A stretch of 43,293 bases of DNA, from contig JAIETL010000070.1 in assembly GCA_019745195.1 (NCBI GenBank), positions 1 to 43,293 on the forward strand, in the 5' to 3' direction. Within the stretch, counting starts at the first letter, position 1. Each line of letters starts with the position of its first letter. The translations under genes were made by a program, and so were the position numbers. The notes under the pieces are model-generated. The model was not told the origin of the DNA, did not search any database, and saw nothing but the letters and a program-made list of their open reading frames with translations. Source of the stretch: Beijerinckiaceae bacterium (GTDB lineage: Bacteria; Pseudomonadota; Alphaproteobacteria; Rhizobiales; Beijerinckiaceae). Shown here piece by piece: positions 31,285-40,323 of this stretch.

Positions 31285-33285
31285 ATGACAATCTCCCTGA
31301 CATTTCCAGACGGCGCGCAGCGCGAGTTTCCCTCCGGCATCACCGGGGCGGCGATCGCAGGCAGCATTTCGCCCTCCCTGCTGAAGCGCACGGTCGCGAT
31401 GGCGCTCGACGGCGTCGTCGTCGACCTTTCCGACCCGATCGAGAAGGACTCGAAGATCGAGTTCCTGACGCGCGACGATCCGCGCGCGCTGGAACTGATC
31501 CGGCACGACTGCGCCCATGTGCTGGCCGAGGCGGTGCAGGCGCTCTGGCCCGGTACGCAGGTGACGATCGGCCCCGTGATCGAGGGCGGCTTTTACTACG
31601 ATTTCGCCCGCAATGAGCCGTTCACGCCCGAGGACTTCCCGGCGATCGAGGCAAAGATGCGCGAGATCATCGCGAAGGACGCGCCCTTCACCAAGGAGGA
31701 ATGGAGCCGCGACCGGGCCAAGGCTTTCTTCGCGGAGAAGGGCGAGGCCTACAAGGTCGAGCTGGTCGATGCGATCCCTGCCGACCAGACGCTGAAGATG
31801 TATGCGCAAGGCGAGTGGATCGATTTGTGCCGCGGGCCGCACATGACCTCGGTCGGCAAGGTCGGCACCGCGTTCAGGCTGATGAAGGTGGCGGGCGCCT
31901 ATTGGCGCGGCGACTCGAACAACGCCATGCTGACGCGGCTCTACGGCACGGCCTTCGCCAAGCAGGAGCAGCTCGACGCCCATCTCAAGCAGATCGAGGA
32001 GGCGGAGAAGCGCGACCACCGCAAGCTCGGCCGCGAGATGAACCTGTTCCACTTCCAGGAGGAGGGGCCGGGCGTCGTGTTCTGGCACTCCAAGGGCTGG
32101 CGGCTGTTCCAGGAAATCCTGACCTATATGCGCCGCCGGCTCGCTGCCGACTACGAGGAGGTCAACGCGCCGCAGATCCTCGACAAGTCGCTCTGGGAGA
32201 CCTCGGGCCACTGGGGCTGGTATCAGGACAACATGTTCGCGGTGAAGTCGGCGAGCGCGTTCGAGAACCCCAACGACCCGACGCGCGACCAGAAGGTCTT
32301 TGCGCTGAAGCCGATGAACTGCCCCGGCCATGTCCAGATCTTCAAGCACGGGCTGAAGAGTTATCGCGACCTGCCGATCCGGCTGGCCGAATTCGGCAAT
32401 GTCCACCGCTACGAGCCGTCCGGCGCGCTGCACGGGTTGATGCGCGTGCGCGGCTTCACGCAGGACGATGCGCACATCTTCTGCGCGGAAGAGCATCTCG
32501 CGGCCGAGTGCCTGAAGATCAACGAGCTGATCCTCTCCGTCTATGCCGATTTCGGCTTCACCGACGATCTCGTCATCAAGCTCTCGACGCGGCCGGAGAA
32601 GCGCGTCGGCACCGACGCGATGTGGGACCATGCCGAAGAGGTGATGAGCCGCGTTCTGGAGCAGATCGCGGAACAGTCGGGCGGGCGCATCAAGACCGAG
32701 ATCAATCCGGGCGAGGGCGCCTTCTACGGGCCGAAATTCGAATACGTCCTGCGCGACGCGATCGGCCGCGACTGGCAGTGCGGCACGACGCAGGTCGACT
32801 TCAACCTGCCGGAGCGTTTCGGGGCCTTCTATATCGGCTCGGACGGCGAGAAGAAGACGCCCAGCATGGTCCATCGCGCGATCTGCGGCTCGCTGGAGCG
32901 CTTCACCGGCATCCTGATCGAAAATTTTGCCGGCCACTTTCCGCTCTGGCTCGCGCCCGAGCAGATCCTGGTCTGCCCGATCACTTCGGAGGCCGATGCC
33001 TACGCCGAGGACGTCACGATCGCCTGCATGAACGCCGGCCTGAGGGCGCGCGCCGATCTTCGCAACGAGAAGATCAGCTACAAGGTGCGCGAGCATTCGC
33101 TGGCCAAGGTCCCGGTGATCCTGGCTGTCGGCAAGCGCGAGGCGGAGGAGCGCACGGTGACCGTTCGCCGGCTCGGCAGCCAGGCGCAGACGGTGATGTC
33201 GCTCGATGAGATGATCGCCGCGATGACCGACGAGGCGACGCCGCCCGATTTGAAGCGGGTGAAGGCGGCGCGATCTTCCCTTTAA
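31285..33285 (+). CDS. thrS: Threonyl-tRNA synthetase
   Basis: 666 residues, full length: TGS domain (1-62), the SAD editing domain with HDCAH (His74, His78), the class II catalytic core with NCPGH (Cys346, a zinc ligand), and the anticodon-binding domain from about 560. Cytosolic, charges tRNA-Thr. AGGAG at 31271-31275 supports ATG 31285. A small hairpin (CGGGG/CCCCG, 31247-31263) stands just before that ribosome site, and might affect initiation; I see no T-box or operator copies. Dispersed repeat copy C follows. Confidence 0.97.
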   Translation: MTISLTFPDGAQREFPSGITGAAIAGSISPSLLKRTVAMALDGVVVDLSDPIEKDSKIEFLTRDDPRALELIRHDCAHVLAEAVQALWPGTQVTIGPVIEGGFYYDFARNEPFTPEDFPAIEAKMREIIAKDAPFTKEEWSRDRAKAFFAEKGEAYKVELVDAIPADQTLKMYAQGEWIDLCRGPHMTSVGKVGTAFRLMKVAGAYWRGDSNNAMLTRLYGTAFAKQEQLDAHLKQIEEAEKRDHRKLGREMNLFHFQEEGPGVVFWHSKGWRLFQEILTYMRRRLAADYEEVNAPQILDKSLWETSGHWGWYQDNMFAVKSASAFENPNDPTRDQKVFALKPMNCPGHVQIFKHGLKSYRDLPIRLAEFGNVHRYEPSGALHGLMRVRGFTQDDAHIFCAEEHLAAECLKINELILSVYADFGFTDDLVIKLSTRPEKRVGTDAMWDHAEEVMSRVLEQIAEQSGGRIKTEINPGEGAFYGPKFEYVLRDAIGRDWQCGTTQVDFNLPERFGAFYIGSDGEKKTPSMVHRAICGSLERFTGILIENFAGHFPLWLAPEQILVCPITSEADAYAEDVTIACMNAGLRARADLRNEKISYKVREHSLAKVPVILAVGKREAEERTVTVRRLGSQAQTVMSLDEMIAAMTDEATPPDLKRVKAARSSL

Positions 33286-33300
33286 GCGCACTACTGGCGC

Positions 33301-33430
33301 CAAAAACGCTCCGTCATCCCGGACGCAGCGAAGCGGAGCTCCGGGATCCATCGCAAAGCGCCGAGGCGCCCTATGATGGATCCCGGAGCTACGCCGCTGC
33401 GCGGCTTGTCCGGGATGACGGGGTGTTTGA
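33301..33430. repeat. Dispersed intergenic palindromic element, copy C
   Basis: Third member of the family at 786 and 18050: GTCATCCCGG near the left end, CCGGGATGAC-N3-GTGTTT at the right, and two internal GGATCC motifs. It lies between thrS and the DUF2157 gene. Its stem may contribute to ending the thrS transcript. Confidence 0.85.
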
Positions 33431-33479
33431 GGTTCGGACCTCTCGCCAAATCCCCACACCACATGCCAGATTGTCGCAC

Positions 33480-34781
33480 ATGCTGACCGGCTCCTATCAC
33501 AAGCGACTCGAAGCCGACCTGACCCGCTGGGTCGGGGAGGGGCTGGTCTCTCCCGCGAGCGCGACCGCCATCCGGCAATCGCTGACGCGCGAGGGCGGCT
33601 TTCGGCTGCCGGGGCTGCTGGGGATGTTCGGCGGGCTGCTGATCGCCTCCAGCGTCGCGGCCTTCGTGGCGGCGAACTGGGAGGAGATGCCGAGGCTGCT
33701 GAAGCTCGGGATGATCCTCTCAGGCATCGTCGGTGCGCTCGTCATCGCGGCGAGGCTCGAGGCGAAGGGCTCGACGATGGGCGCGAACGCGGCCTCGACC
33801 TGCGGCGTGCTGATCTTCGCCGCCGGCGTCGCGCTGGTCGGACAGATGTATCATCTGCCGACGGACTGGCCGGCCGGCGCGTTCCTGATCGTGCTCGGCG
33901 CACTCGCGGTAGCCGTTCTGCTGCGCTCGGACGGCGCGCTGATCGTCGCCTTCGTCACCCTTGCGAGCTGGAGCGGCGGCCGTTGGGTCGAGCAGCAGGG
34001 TACGCTGCACTGGCCGTTTTTCCTGCTCTTCCTGCCGGCTTTCTGGCTCGCGCTGGGGCGCGAGAGCCGTTTTGTCCATCATGTGGCCGTGCTGTGCCTG
34101 GCGGGCTGGCTCGCGCTGGTTCCCGGCGACTGGATCAACGGCAATTTCGACTATGGGCTGATCGCCTATGGGCTCGCCGTCTCCGTCGTCTTCGTCGCGG
34201 TGGGGGCGCTGGCGCTCGACCGGGGCCTGCCCGCGCTGCTCACGGCGTTTCTGCCATGGGGGCTGGTCGGCCTGTCTGTCGCGCTCTGCATCGAACTCGT
34301 CCGCATTCTCGACACCAGCCTGTCGGGCGCAGGCAAGGGCGGCGTGCCAATCTACCTCGCCTATCTCGCCGCCGTGCCGGCGAGCGCGGGCCTCGCGCTG
34401 CTGGCGCGCGAGAAGCGTTTCGCCTGGGCGCTGGCCGGGGCGCTGCTGCTTTCGCTGCTGATCCCGCTCGTGTTCTGGAGCGGCGGCGTCGTGACCTTGC
34501 CCGGCAAGGTCGTGGTCGCGAGCCTGATCCTGCTGATCGCCATCGCGCAGGTCGCGGCCGGTGCGGCCGGCGGCCTGCGCCGGGTGACAGGAGCAGGTTC
34601 GGGGCTGTTCTTCATCGCGGTCATCATCCTGCTCTGGCAGACCATCGGGACGCTGCTCGACCAGTCGCTGTTCTTCCTGGTCGGCGGCGCGGCCCTGCTG
34701 GGCATGGCGTCGCTGACGCGGCGTCTGGTTGCGCGCTTCGGCAAACCCAAAGGCGAAGCGCCACCGGGGGCTCCGACATGA
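33480..34781 (+). CDS. DUF2157 multi-pass membrane protein
   Basis: 433 residues with about twelve hydrophobic segments. DUF2157 occupies about 10-155: YHKRLEADLTRWVGEGLVS, then GGFRLPGLLGMFGGLL and VAANWEEMPRLLKL. Function unknown; it is nearly always paired with a GDYXXLXY protein as here. ATG 33480 was used since longer frames enter the repeat. Its stop overlaps the next start (ATGA at 34778-34781), so the two proteins are coupled and probably form a complex. Confidence 0.85.
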   Translation: MLTGSYHKRLEADLTRWVGEGLVSPASATAIRQSLTREGGFRLPGLLGMFGGLLIASSVAAFVAANWEEMPRLLKLGMILSGIVGALVIAARLEAKGSTMGANAASTCGVLIFAAGVALVGQMYHLPTDWPAGAFLIVLGALAVAVLLRSDGALIVAFVTLASWSGGRWVEQQGTLHWPFFLLFLPAFWLALGRESRFVHHVAVLCLAGWLALVPGDWINGNFDYGLIAYGLAVSVVFVAVGALALDRGLPALLTAFLPWGLVGLSVALCIELVRILDTSLSGAGKGGVPIYLAYLAAVPASAGLALLAREKRFAWALAGALLLSLLIPLVFWSGGVVTLPGKVVVASLILLIAIAQVAAGAAGGLRRVTGAGSGLFFIAVIILLWQTIGTLLDQSLFFLVGGAALLGMASLTRRLVARFGKPKGEAPPGAPT

Positions 34782-35395
34782 TGGCGGTTCCCTCGCTCGA
34801 CGGCGTGACTGCCCGTGTGCCGGTGCTATGGCGCGCTCTGGCCGCCATGTTCGTGCTCTGCGGGCTGATCCTGCTCGTGGTCGAGAGCCGGGCGCGCATC
34901 CTGCGCTCGGGCGTCGAGATCAGGCTGAAGACCGCGCCGGTCGATCCGCGCGACCTGTTTCGCGGCGACTATGTCGTGCTCGGCTACGAGATCGGCACGA
35001 TCGAACTTGCCGGACTGGATGGCGACAAGGCGTTCCGGCGCGGCGATCCCATCCATGTCCGGCTGGGCGCCGACGCGGAGGGCTTCGCGGTGGTCCGTGG
35101 CGCTTTCCGCTCGCGGCCCGCCGGCGCCGGCACCGTGATCGCCGGACGCGTCAGCTCGACCGTCGCCTGCCGCTTCGGCGAGGACGGAGCGTCCGATTGC
35201 GGCCAGCCGAACAGCCGCCTGCGGGTCGATTACGGTCTCGAAAGCTATTTCGTGCCCCAGGGCAGCGGGCGCGCGATCGAGCGCACCGAGCGCAAGCGCA
35301 TCGAGATCGTCGCCGCCGTCTCGTCCTCGGGGGAGGCCGCGATCAAGCGTCTCCTGATCGACGGCAGGCTGGTCCATGCCGAGCCGCCCTACTGA
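34778..35395 (+). CDS. GDYXXLXY-motif protein, partner of the DUF2157 protein
   Basis: 205 residues: one membrane segment (about 18-36), then a periplasmic domain carrying the name-giving motif GDYVVLGY at 63-70, preceded by PVDPRDLFR. Two Cys in the middle (about 131 and 141) could form a disulfide. Function unknown. It is translationally coupled to the DUF2157 gene. A 128-base gap with a tandem repeat separates it from opgC. Confidence 0.85.
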   Translation: MMAVPSLDGVTARVPVLWRALAAMFVLCGLILLVVESRARILRSGVEIRLKTAPVDPRDLFRGDYVVLGYEIGTIELAGLDGDKAFRRGDPIHVRLGADAEGFAVVRGAFRSRPAGAGTVIAGRVSSTVACRFGEDGASDCGQPNSRLRVDYGLESYFVPQGSGRAIERTERKRIEIVAAVSSSGEAAIKRLLIDGRLVHAEPPY

Positions 35396-35438
35396 CTGCG
35401 GATTCGTCTGACCGGCCTTCCTGACCTTCGGGAACACG

Positions 35439-35478
35439 CGCTTGTGATCGCGCGTTGAATCGCTCGTGATCACGCGTT
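35439..35478. repeat. Tandem 18-base repeats at 22-base period before the OpgC gene
   Basis: CGCTTGTGATCGCGCGTT (35439-35456) and CGCTCGTGATCACGCGTT (35461-35478), 16 of 18 identical, two helical turns apart. The second holds the palindrome GTGATCAC. It lies about 45 bases before the OpgC start; likely a regulator site. Confidence 0.6.
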
Positions 35479-35523
35479 TATGGCCTCGTCACCATTCCGC
35501 CTTATCTGAACGCCAGATGAACG

Positions 35524-36795
35524 ATGCTGTTGGTTTTCGTTCATGTTCGGTCGCAGGCGGTTTCCGCCCAATGTAAGGCTCGGTTCGTGGCGCAGTTGGT
35601 CTCCTTCGGCCAGTTTCTCGCATTCGGCGGCGCTCCAGCCGCCCTCGCGGCGCGTCCCGCCCGCGACGCCCGGATCGACGTGATCCGTGGCCTCGCCCTG
35701 CTGTTCATCTTCATCAATCACATGCCCGGCAATGTCATCGCCGGCTTCATGCCGCATAATTTCGGGTTTTCGGACGCTGCCGACGCCTTCGTGCTGCTGG
35801 CGGGCGTCTCGGCGACGCTGGCCTATGGCGGGCTGATCGATCGTGACGGGGTGCTCGCGGGCGCGCGGAAGGTGGGTCGGCGGGTCTGGACGCTCTATGT
35901 CGCTCATGCCGCGGTCTTCCTGCTGGTTTGCGCCATCGTGGCGACCGCCGTGGTCCAGACAAAGAACCCGCTCTATCTCGAAGCGATCAACATCCATTCG
36001 CTGTTCAGCCAGCCGGCGCAGGCGATTTTCGACGCCCTGACGCTGCGCTACCAGCCCTATTATCTCGACATCCTGCCGCTCTATATCGTCCTGCTCGGCC
36101 TGTTTCCGGCGATCTATGTGGGTATGCGCTTCAGCCCGCTGCTGACGCTCGCCGCCTCCTTTGCGCTCTGGTTCTGCGCCGGAACCTTCGGCCTCAACCT
36201 GCCCAATGCCGGCTCGGGCGGCTGGTTCTTCAATCCCTTCGCCTGGCAGTTCATCTTCGTGCTCGGCATTCTCATCGGCCGCGCCGCGCAGCTTGGCCTC
36301 AGTGCGCCTCGTCTGCGCCTCGTCGATGCGGCCGCGCTCGCGTTCCTGCTGTTTGCGCTGGCGATCAAGACATCGTCGGGCAATCCGTTCGGCATCGTGG
36401 CGCTGAACGACTGGATCGACCAGGTGCAGCTCGGCACCGACAAGACCAATCTCGCCTTTGCGCGGATCGCGCATGTGCTGGCTCTGGCATGGCTCGCGAT
36501 CCGGTATCTGCCGGCCGGCGGCGCGCTGCTCGCCAGCGGGGCGGGGCGACTGCTCGCTCACGCTGGTCGGCATTCGCTCGAGGTGTTCTGCGTCGGCATC
36601 GTGCTTTCGATCGCCGGACAGATCGTGATGGCGGAGACCGGTTTCGCCCTTGGCGTGCAGTTGCTGATTTCGCTGTTCGGCGCTATGGTGTTGCTGGGTC
36701 TCGGGGCATTTCTGTCTTGGTTCAAGGCGTCAGACAAAACAGGCAGGGCTTCTTCTGGCCTGCAGGCATCCGGCCTGTCGCCGCAGCGATCCTGA
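35524..36795 (+). CDS. OpgC-family membrane acyltransferase
   Basis: 423 residues with about ten hydrophobic segments. RIDVIRGLALLFIFINHMPGN (split around residues 49-70) and SDAADAFVLLAG are OpgC hallmarks. OpgC succinylates osmoregulated periplasmic glucans; other members acetylate or otherwise modify polysaccharides. The start is uncertain: ATG 35524 lacks a clear ribosome site, and a GTG at 35587 would remove an N-terminus rich in Arg and Gln. Its 3' end overlaps the next gene, which encodes a secreted SGNH hydrolase, suggesting acyl addition and removal on the same glycan. Confidence 0.82.
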   Translation: MLLVFVHVRSQAVSAQCKARFVAQLVSFGQFLAFGGAPAALAARPARDARIDVIRGLALLFIFINHMPGNVIAGFMPHNFGFSDAADAFVLLAGVSATLAYGGLIDRDGVLAGARKVGRRVWTLYVAHAAVFLLVCAIVATAVVQTKNPLYLEAINIHSLFSQPAQAIFDALTLRYQPYYLDILPLYIVLLGLFPAIYVGMRFSPLLTLAASFALWFCAGTFGLNLPNAGSGGWFFNPFAWQFIFVLGILIGRAAQLGLSAPRLRLVDAAALAFLLFALAIKTSSGNPFGIVALNDWIDQVQLGTDKTNLAFARIAHVLALAWLAIRYLPAGGALLASGAGRLLAHAGRHSLEVFCVGIVLSIAGQIVMAETGFALGVQLLISLFGAMVLLGLGAFLSWFKASDKTGRASSGLQASGLSPQRS

Positions 36796-37562
36796 TCGCA
36801 GGCTTGTTTGCCGGCGAGGCTTTTGCCGGGCCAATGACGCTTGCCGACAAGAGCGATCTGCGCTGCCGCTTCGGCGCGGCCCAGCAACCATTCCAGCCGA
36901 TGTTGCCGGTCGCCGCGCGGACATTGCGGGACACCGGCGCTCTCACTATCGTTGCACTCGGCTCCTCGACGACTGAAGGATCAGGCGCGAGTTCGAACGA
37001 CAAGAGCTACCCGGCCGTGCTGGAAGCCGAACTCAAGCGCCGCCTGCCAGACCGCGAGATCAAGGTCGTCAACAAAGGCGTTGGCGGCCAGTCCGCCTAT
37101 GACATGCTGTTGCGCATGGAGGCCGATGTGATCGAGGCCAAGCCGTCGATCGTGATCTGGCAGACCGTGGTCAATGACGCGATCCGCCATGTCGGCGAGG
37201 AGAAGCTCGCCAAGATCCTGACCAAGGGCATCAGGAAGATGCAGGATGCCGGCATCGACATGGTCATGATGGACCTGCAATGGCTGCCGCGCGAAGACCG
37301 CTATCCAAAATATGACGATTACCGCAAGGTGCTGATGCGAACCGCCGACGAGCATGGCGTCTCGATCTTCCCGCGCTATGCGATGATGAAGAACTGGGCG
37401 CGCTCGAAGCAGTTCACCGATGCCGAACTGGTCGGCATGGATGGGCTGCATATGGTCGATGCCAGCTATCGCTGCCTTGCCGTGCGCGTCGCCGACGGCA
37501 TCGTCAGCGCGCTGACCGGCGCCAAGCCCGAATTCGCCGAAGCGGCCAAGCCGTCGAACTGA
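36717..37562 (+). CDS. Secreted SGNH/GDSL-type hydrolase
   Basis: 281 residues from the TTG at 36717, which lies in the end of the OpgC gene (79-base overlap). This start supplies a signal peptide (hydrophobic about 20-37, AGEAFAGP); the first ATG (36834) would lose it. SGNH blocks: LGSSTTEG (nucleophile Ser84), GVGGQSAYDM, QTVVNDA (Asn153) and DGLH (Asp242, His245). It is a periplasmic esterase or acyltransferase. The overlap with opgC supports a shared glycan substrate. The exact start is a judgement. Confidence 0.78.
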   Translation: MVQGVRQNRQGFFWPAGIRPVAAAILIAGLFAGEAFAGPMTLADKSDLRCRFGAAQQPFQPMLPVAARTLRDTGALTIVALGSSTTEGSGASSNDKSYPAVLEAELKRRLPDREIKVVNKGVGGQSAYDMLLRMEADVIEAKPSIVIWQTVVNDAIRHVGEEKLAKILTKGIRKMQDAGIDMVMMDLQWLPREDRYPKYDDYRKVLMRTADEHGVSIFPRYAMMKNWARSKQFTDAELVGMDGLHMVDASYRCLAVRVADGIVSALTGAKPEFAEAAKPSN

Positions 37563-37578
37563 CAAGAGTCGTCGAACT

Positions 37579-37601
37579 GTCCCGGTCAGGCGATTCGGGA
37601 C
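37579..37601. terminator. Hairpin between convergent genes
   Basis: GTCCCG and CGGGAC form a 6-bp stem with an 11-base loop between the SGNH gene stop and the minus-strand stop at 37605. No T-run; weak candidate. Confidence 0.3.
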
Positions 37602-37604
37602 GGC

Positions 37605-38540
37605 CTACTGAGCCAGAACCTCGATATCCCTGTCGAGGCCCGTCTCGACCTTGAAGTCGCGGGAAAAGACGCGGCCTTCCTGCCGCGCAATCAGCACATA
37701 GTCGCCCTCGGCCAGGATGACCTGCGGAAACGCGCCGATCGCCTCGCGAATGACGTCACCGCCCGGTGTCAGCACGCTGAAGGCCGTGCCGGCGAAGGCT
37801 TCGCCGCCCGGGGCCGCGACAAGCTTGAGCGTCACGCGCGCGGCCCGGTGATGCAGCGTCGCGTCGGTGACCTTGCCGGCCTCGACCTTGACGTCGGCGC
37901 GCTGGATTGCGTTCGAATCGCCATAGGTCGAAACGACATGGTAGGTGCCCTCGGGCAGGCGGATGATCTCGCCGGCGCGGGCGTTGCCGACGACGAGACG
38001 GCCTTCGGAATTGCCCTGCAGCGGCACGAATACCGAAAAGTTCAGCAGCGCCGCCGAGATCGGGTTGTCGCCGATCGAGCCCGCCAGAGAGAGAGCGCCG
38101 GCGCTGATCGCGATCTGGTCGCGGCCGCCCTGCGGGCCCAGCGTGACGCGCTTGGTGCCGCTGGCGAAGCCGTAAGCCGCGTGCAGCAGATAAGTGCCGG
38201 GCTCCAGTGCGAATACCGGCTCGGCGTCGTCGGAGCGGGCGACGATGCGCGGGGGCGAGCCATCGGCCGTCTCGGCCAGCACGCGCCAGAGCAGCCCGGA
38301 GCGGATCGGCTTGCGGTCGTTGGCGAACTGCGCGCTGAGCCTCAGCGGGACGGTGGCCGTGACCGAGCCTTGCGGGGTTCCCGGCACGATCGCGGCCGGA
38401 GGGGGCTGCAGCACCGGCGCTTGCGCCGAGGCGGACTGTGCGGTCAGCAGCGCCGCTGCGAACACCGCGGCCAAGCCAGACCCGCGGGATCGCCAAGCAT
38501 CCTTTCGGACGCATGGCGATCCAGCTTCCTGGCTTTGCAT
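37605..38540 (-). CDS. Secreted repeat-domain protein of unknown function
   Basis: 311 residues with a signal peptide (about 18-38, ending ASAQA). The rest is beta-rich, with several units that each end like GTYLLHAAYG, GTYHVVSTYG and GDYVLIARQEG; these look like carboxypeptidase-regulatory or Ig-like folds. No catalytic motif is seen. Probably periplasmic or outer-membrane associated. The start ATG 38540 lies inside a dispersed palindrome (38537-38582); an upstream in-frame ATG would translate the whole palindrome. It may have borrowed its start region from the repeat. Confidence 0.65.
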   Translation of the reverse strand: MQSQEAGSPCVRKDAWRSRGSGLAAVFAAALLTAQSASAQAPVLQPPPAAIVPGTPQGSVTATVPLRLSAQFANDRKPIRSGLLWRVLAETADGSPPRIVARSDDAEPVFALEPGTYLLHAAYGFASGTKRVTLGPQGGRDQIAISAGALSLAGSIGDNPISAALLNFSVFVPLQGNSEGRLVVGNARAGEIIRLPEGTYHVVSTYGDSNAIQRADVKVEAGKVTDATLHHRAARVTLKLVAAPGGEAFAGTAFSVLTPGGDVIREAIGAFPQVILAEGDYVLIARQEGRVFSRDFKVETGLDRDIEVLAQ

Positions 38541-38582
38541 CAGATTGTTCCGAAAAGTGGAATCCACTTTTCGGTCCGATGC
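38537..38582. repeat. Dispersed palindrome of the CCGAAAA...TTTTCGG class, second copy
   Basis: CCGAAAAGTGG (38550-38560), 3-base loop, CCACTTTTCGG (38564-38574), perfect 11-bp arms, with outer GCATC/GATGC. It belongs with the element at 10865-10913, and its edge supplies the ATG of the minus-strand gene ending at 37605. Confidence 0.85.
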
Positions 38583-38730
38583 ACCGGCGATCCCTGCCGT
38601 CATTGCGAATGCGTCCAGTTCAAACATGAGCGTGCCTCGCGCCGCCCCTGCGCCGTGCTCTGAGCAGGCTCGCTTGTCCTCATCATGGCGAAGCACTAGG
38701 TCTCAACCAACTCTTCAACCCGGACGCTTC

Positions 38731-39300
38731 ATGACCGATACGCTCGCCCTGCTCAAGCTGCGCCGCTCCGTGCCGCCGCAGTTCCTCGCCGCGCCGGGTC
38801 CCGACGCCGCCCAGCTCGACCAGCTCCTGACCATCGCCGCGCGCGTGCCGGACCATGGCAAACTCGCGCCCTGGCGTTTCATTGTCTTCGAGGGCGAGGC
38901 GCGCGACAAGGCCGGAGACATCGTGGCTGCGGCCTTCAAGGCCCGCAATCCCGATGCCGATGGCGAGAAGGTTACCTTCGAGCGCAACCGCCTGAGACAG
39001 GCTCCGCTGATCGTCGCGGTGGTCTCGAAAGCGGCGACCCACCCCAAGATCCCGATCTGGGAGCAGGAATTGTCGGCCGGCGCGGTCTGTATGACCATGC
39101 TGGTCGCGGCCCAGGCGATGGGCTTCGGTGCGTGCTGGCTGACCAACTGGTTTTCCTTCGACACGGCGGTGCTGTCGGCCTTCGGGCTCGGCGCCGACGA
39201 GCGCATCGCCGGCTTCATCCATATCGGAACGGCGCAGACAGTGCCGGCCGACCGGGAGCGGCCCGCGCTCGCCGACATCGTCAGCCGGTTCGGAGCCTGA
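38731..39300 (+). CDS. Nitroreductase family protein (YdjA-like)
   Basis: 189 residues, FMN-dependent nitroreductase fold. LLKLRRSVPPQFL at the start and ARVPDHGKLAPWRFIVF contain the FMN-binding arginine and His/Pro loop. The AGAVCMTMLVAAQAMGFGACW helix and a final GFIHIGT strand complete the fold. It would reduce nitro groups or quinones with NAD(P)H. ATG 38731. The flavin reductase gene begins 5 bases after its stop, so they form an operon. Confidence 0.88.
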   Translation: MTDTLALLKLRRSVPPQFLAAPGPDAAQLDQLLTIAARVPDHGKLAPWRFIVFEGEARDKAGDIVAAAFKARNPDADGEKVTFERNRLRQAPLIVAVVSKAATHPKIPIWEQELSAGAVCMTMLVAAQAMGFGACWLTNWFSFDTAVLSAFGLGADERIAGFIHIGTAQTVPADRERPALADIVSRFGA

Positions 39301-39305
39301 GAGCG

Positions 39306-39911
39306 ATGATCTACTCCACTGCCCTGCAGGATCACGGCCTGCCGCATGATCCGTTCAAGGCGATCGTGACGCCGCGGCCGATCGGGTGGATCACGGCGCT
39401 CTCAGCCAAGGGCGAGGTCAACCTCTCGCCCTACAGCTTTTTCAACGCCGTCTCGTCGCGCCCGCACATCGTCATGTTCTCGTCCGAGGACAAGAAGGAT
39501 GCCGTCGCCTTCGTCGAGGAGACGGGCGAGTTCACCTGCTCGATCGTCAGCAAGGCGCTGGCGCAGCAGATGAACATGACCTCGGCGCCGCTGCCGCGGG
39601 GAGCAAGCGAATACGCCCATGCCGGGCTGGAGATGGCGCCGTCCAAATTCGTCAAGCCGCCGCGTGTCGCGGCAAGCCCGGCCGCGCTCGAATGCAAGCT
39701 GCTCTCGGTGCAGCAACTCAACGACCTCGACGGAAAGGCGCTGCCGCGCTGGATGGTGCTGGGCCAGGTCGTCGGCATCTACATGGACGATGCCTGCATC
39801 CGCGATGGCCGCTTCGACACCGCCGCCGCCAATCCGATCGCGCGTTGCGGCTATGCCGACTACGCCGAGGTCGATAAGCTCTTCTCGATCATTCGCCCGC
39901 CCGGAGGGTGA
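39306..39911 (+). CDS. Flavin reductase family protein
   Basis: 201 residues of the FMN-binding split-barrel (flavin reductase-like) family. VTPRPIGWITALSAKGEVNLSPY (split across residues 21-43) and SFFNAVSSRPHIVMFSS are the FMN-contact segments. It probably binds FMN and may supply reduced flavin or act on a small carbonyl or disulfide substrate. It follows the nitroreductase gene after 5 bases; both use flavin, which suggests a shared detoxification or redox role. A small membrane-protein gene follows after 11 bases. Confidence 0.85.
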   Translation: MIYSTALQDHGLPHDPFKAIVTPRPIGWITALSAKGEVNLSPYSFFNAVSSRPHIVMFSSEDKKDAVAFVEETGEFTCSIVSKALAQQMNMTSAPLPRGASEYAHAGLEMAPSKFVKPPRVAASPAALECKLLSVQQLNDLDGKALPRWMVLGQVVGIYMDDACIRDGRFDTAAANPIARCGYADYAEVDKLFSIIRPPGG

Positions 39912-39922
39912 GGAGAGGCGAT

Positions 39923-40102
39923 TTGCGGCAGCCCTACGAGCCCGATGACGACTGGAAGATGACCGTCAACCTGCTGGCGGTCATCGCAGCTCTGCTCGTG
40001 CTCGGCGCGGGGGTTTGGCTGATCTTCGAGCTCGACCGGGCGCGCAAGGCGCAGGACTGCCTGTCGTCGACGATGCGCGCCTGCCGGCAGATCAGGATGT
40101 GA
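39923..40102 (+). CDS. Small single-pass membrane protein
   Basis: 59 residues: acidic N-terminus (PYEPDDDWK), one membrane helix (about 15-35), then a short periplasmic tail with two Cys (CLSSTMRAC). Start is a TTG at 39923 supported by AGGAGAGG just upstream; a GTG at 39908 would overlap the preceding gene. Similar tiny proteins with a Cys-containing tail are frequent in alphaproteobacteria, role unknown. Its last 11 bases overlap the convergent HMA-protein gene. Confidence 0.65.
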   Translation: MRQPYEPDDDWKMTVNLLAVIAALLVLGAGVWLIFELDRARKAQDCLSSTMRACRQIRM

Positions 40103-40304
40103 GCGGCCCGGTCGCCTTCCACTCGCCCATCTTCGCCAGAGCCGCGTTGATCGCGGCGGCGTCGAGCGTAACGCTCTCGGGGAGGGTCAGCCGGGGCGGC
40201 TCCAGCGTCACCACCGCGCCGGGCGCGATGGCCGCTACGGCCTTCTGGGCTCGGGAGGCGCAGCCGCCGCAATGCATGCCCTCGATCGCGAAAACCTGAG
40301 TCAT
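40092..40304 (-). CDS. Heavy-metal-associated (HMA) domain protein, metallochaperone-like
   Basis: 70 residues, one HMA domain with the metal site Met10-His-Cys12-Gly-Gly-Cys15 (GMHCGGC). Such CopZ-like proteins carry Cu(I) or similar ions in the cytosol. No copper ATPase is adjacent in the window. It lies upstream of nothing on the same strand and 19 bases downstream of the CoA-lyase gene. The stop overlaps the convergent small membrane-protein gene. Confidence 0.88.
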   Translation of the reverse strand: MTQVFAIEGMHCGGCASRAQKAVAAIAPGAVVTLEPPRLTLPESVTLDAAAINAALAKMGEWKATGPLTS

Positions 40305-40323
40305 TGGAATCAGCTCCGACACT

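Noticed and set aside
31126..33462. A 778-codon open frame on the minus strand
   Set aside because: It is the antisense shadow of thrS, rich in Arg/Leu/Asp without any domain.
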